Source of the DNA: Scenedesmus sp. ARA3 | Taxonomy: Eukaryota > Chlorophyta > Chlorophyceae > Sphaeropleales > Scenedesmaceae | Direction of reading: 5' to 3' | NCBI GenBank assembly: GCA_004335835.1 | Contig: RWJK01001975.1 | Span: forward strand, 1 to 46,027 | Length of the DNA stretch: 46,027 bases | Shown: piece after piece, positions 45,217 through 46,027 of the stretch | How the letters are laid out: the number at the start of each line of letters is the position of its first letter | Position numbering within the stretch: position 1 is the stretch's first letter | Position numbers and translations under genes: made by a program | The notes under the pieces: generated by a model | What the model was told of the DNA's origin: nothing | The model's database searches: none | Seen by the model: the letters and a program-made list of their open reading frames with translations, nothing else

Positions 45217-46027
45217 GGCAGGTCCAGCTATGGATGTGACATGCATGACGTTTGCGGTCGGCTGCCATAGCTGACAGAGACTGATCTGCTTGTCTAGCAT
45301 TGATGTGTGCCTGCCGTGTACATGTTGTTTTGTGTGGGTATCAGGGCGCATTGGCGTAAGCAGCCGGTTGGCAAGGGTAGGGACTGAGGCAGCATCGATG
45401 CTGTCTGATATCAGACAGCACCAGATCAAGAGTCGCGGTGGTTGCGTTGCATGTATTTTTGGGTGTACCCAGGGGACTCCCCCTCGTTGGACGACATCCT
45501 ATTGTTGAGGTGCAATGCAATTGGGTGTATGACATGGGCTGAAGATGTACAGTCTATGAGATGTACAGTCTATGAGATGTACATATGCAAGTTGTACTGC
45601 GTTGGCGTTGATTGCACGGTAATCCGGTGTCACACGGTGCTGCATGAGTTTGATGTGATGCATGCTGATTGGACACAATGCTGCGTGTCAGGCAAACCAG
45701 AGTTTGCAAAGAGGAGGTGCGTGAGTGAGTAATTGTGCTGCTGCTGACATCCGCTGACTCAGCAAACGGCATGGGATGCCTGTGTCAGTTATTCGTTGTC
45801 TGCTGATTGGGCATCTACCCCATCACTGAGTGGATGTTACGATCAGGGTTGGCAGCAGCAATGTCAGTGCCTAGCCTAGTAGCCTCATAGGCTGCTACAG
45901 CAGCAGCCGCTGTGACTGTGTAACGACTGAGGAACGTAGGGAAGCGTAAAGAGAAGAATATAACTGTTTTGTATGTCAAGCCCGTGGGGATCACTCTCCG
46001 ATACAGAGTACCGAGTGCTGAATACCA
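45217..46027. other. 3' flank without a supportable gene
   Basis: TGTAA at 45919-45923 is a candidate poly(A) signal for the DUF1818-like gene. The 16-base repeat at 45543-45582 is inside. No other coding signal is convincing. Confidence 0.4.
45543..45582. repeat. 16-bp tandem repeat, 2.5 copies
   Basis: AGATGTACAGTCTATG occurs twice in a row, followed by half a unit. Confidence 0.9.

Overview
The window looks like nuclear DNA of an intron-rich, GC-rich green alga (Chlorophyta; codon usage and gene style suggest the Sphaeropleales, e.g. a Scenedesmus/Tetradesmus-type alga, but the species is inferred). Evidence: many short exons with GTGAG-type donors and CAG acceptors, TGTAA-type poly(A) signals, pervasive CTG/CAG triplet runs read as poly-Gln, poly-Ala, poly-Ser or poly-Leu, and gene families typical of chlorophytes (extracellular arylsulfatase, OPR/RAP-type organelle RNA factors, a chlorophyllase-like hydrolase, a peroxisomal multifunctional beta-oxidation protein). 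Exon models below were built by hand by matching splice phase and family conservation.

Layout. 1-1646 (+): 3' part of a chlorophyllase-like alpha/beta hydrolase. 1647-4131: no gene I can support. 4132-11496 (-): complete 14-exon secreted arylsulfatase, predicted 959 aa. 12041-20752 (-): a large gene whose pieces join in phase into a ~1,862-aa protein with an N-terminal coiled coil, an RS domain, a DCD-like domain and a long poly-Gln/poly-Ala tail. 21948-22834 (+): a small two-exon gene of unknown function with a TGTAA signal. 23720-26768 (+) and 28485-30261 (+): tandem paralogues of a helical-repeat/RAP protein, both damaged but in different places. 30262-34323: low-information, partly repetitive region with a CACGTG cluster, a GTAC cluster, a few unrecognised ORFs and a 787-base assembly gap (33131-33917). 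34324-41322 (+): 3' part of a peroxisomal multifunctional protein (3-hydroxyacyl-CoA dehydrogenase part) ending in SKL. 43143-44952 (+): a three-exon plastid-targeted protein resembling the DUF1818 family.

The most unusual thing is not a gene but an architecture shared by almost all of them: diverged partial copies of exons ('exon echoes') sit in the neighbouring introns in tandem, usually 100-140 bp apart. There is a strict polarity. Echoes upstream of an exon carry its acceptor site and first half; echoes downstream carry its last half and donor site. This is what repeated tandem duplication of short segments spanning a splice junction would leave behind. The extreme case is the DCD core exon, with about 13 acceptor-side echoes and several donor-side echoes. 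I regard this as the best candidate in the window for a previously undescribed phenomenon. The genes do not form a pathway or operon; they are independent nuclear loci.
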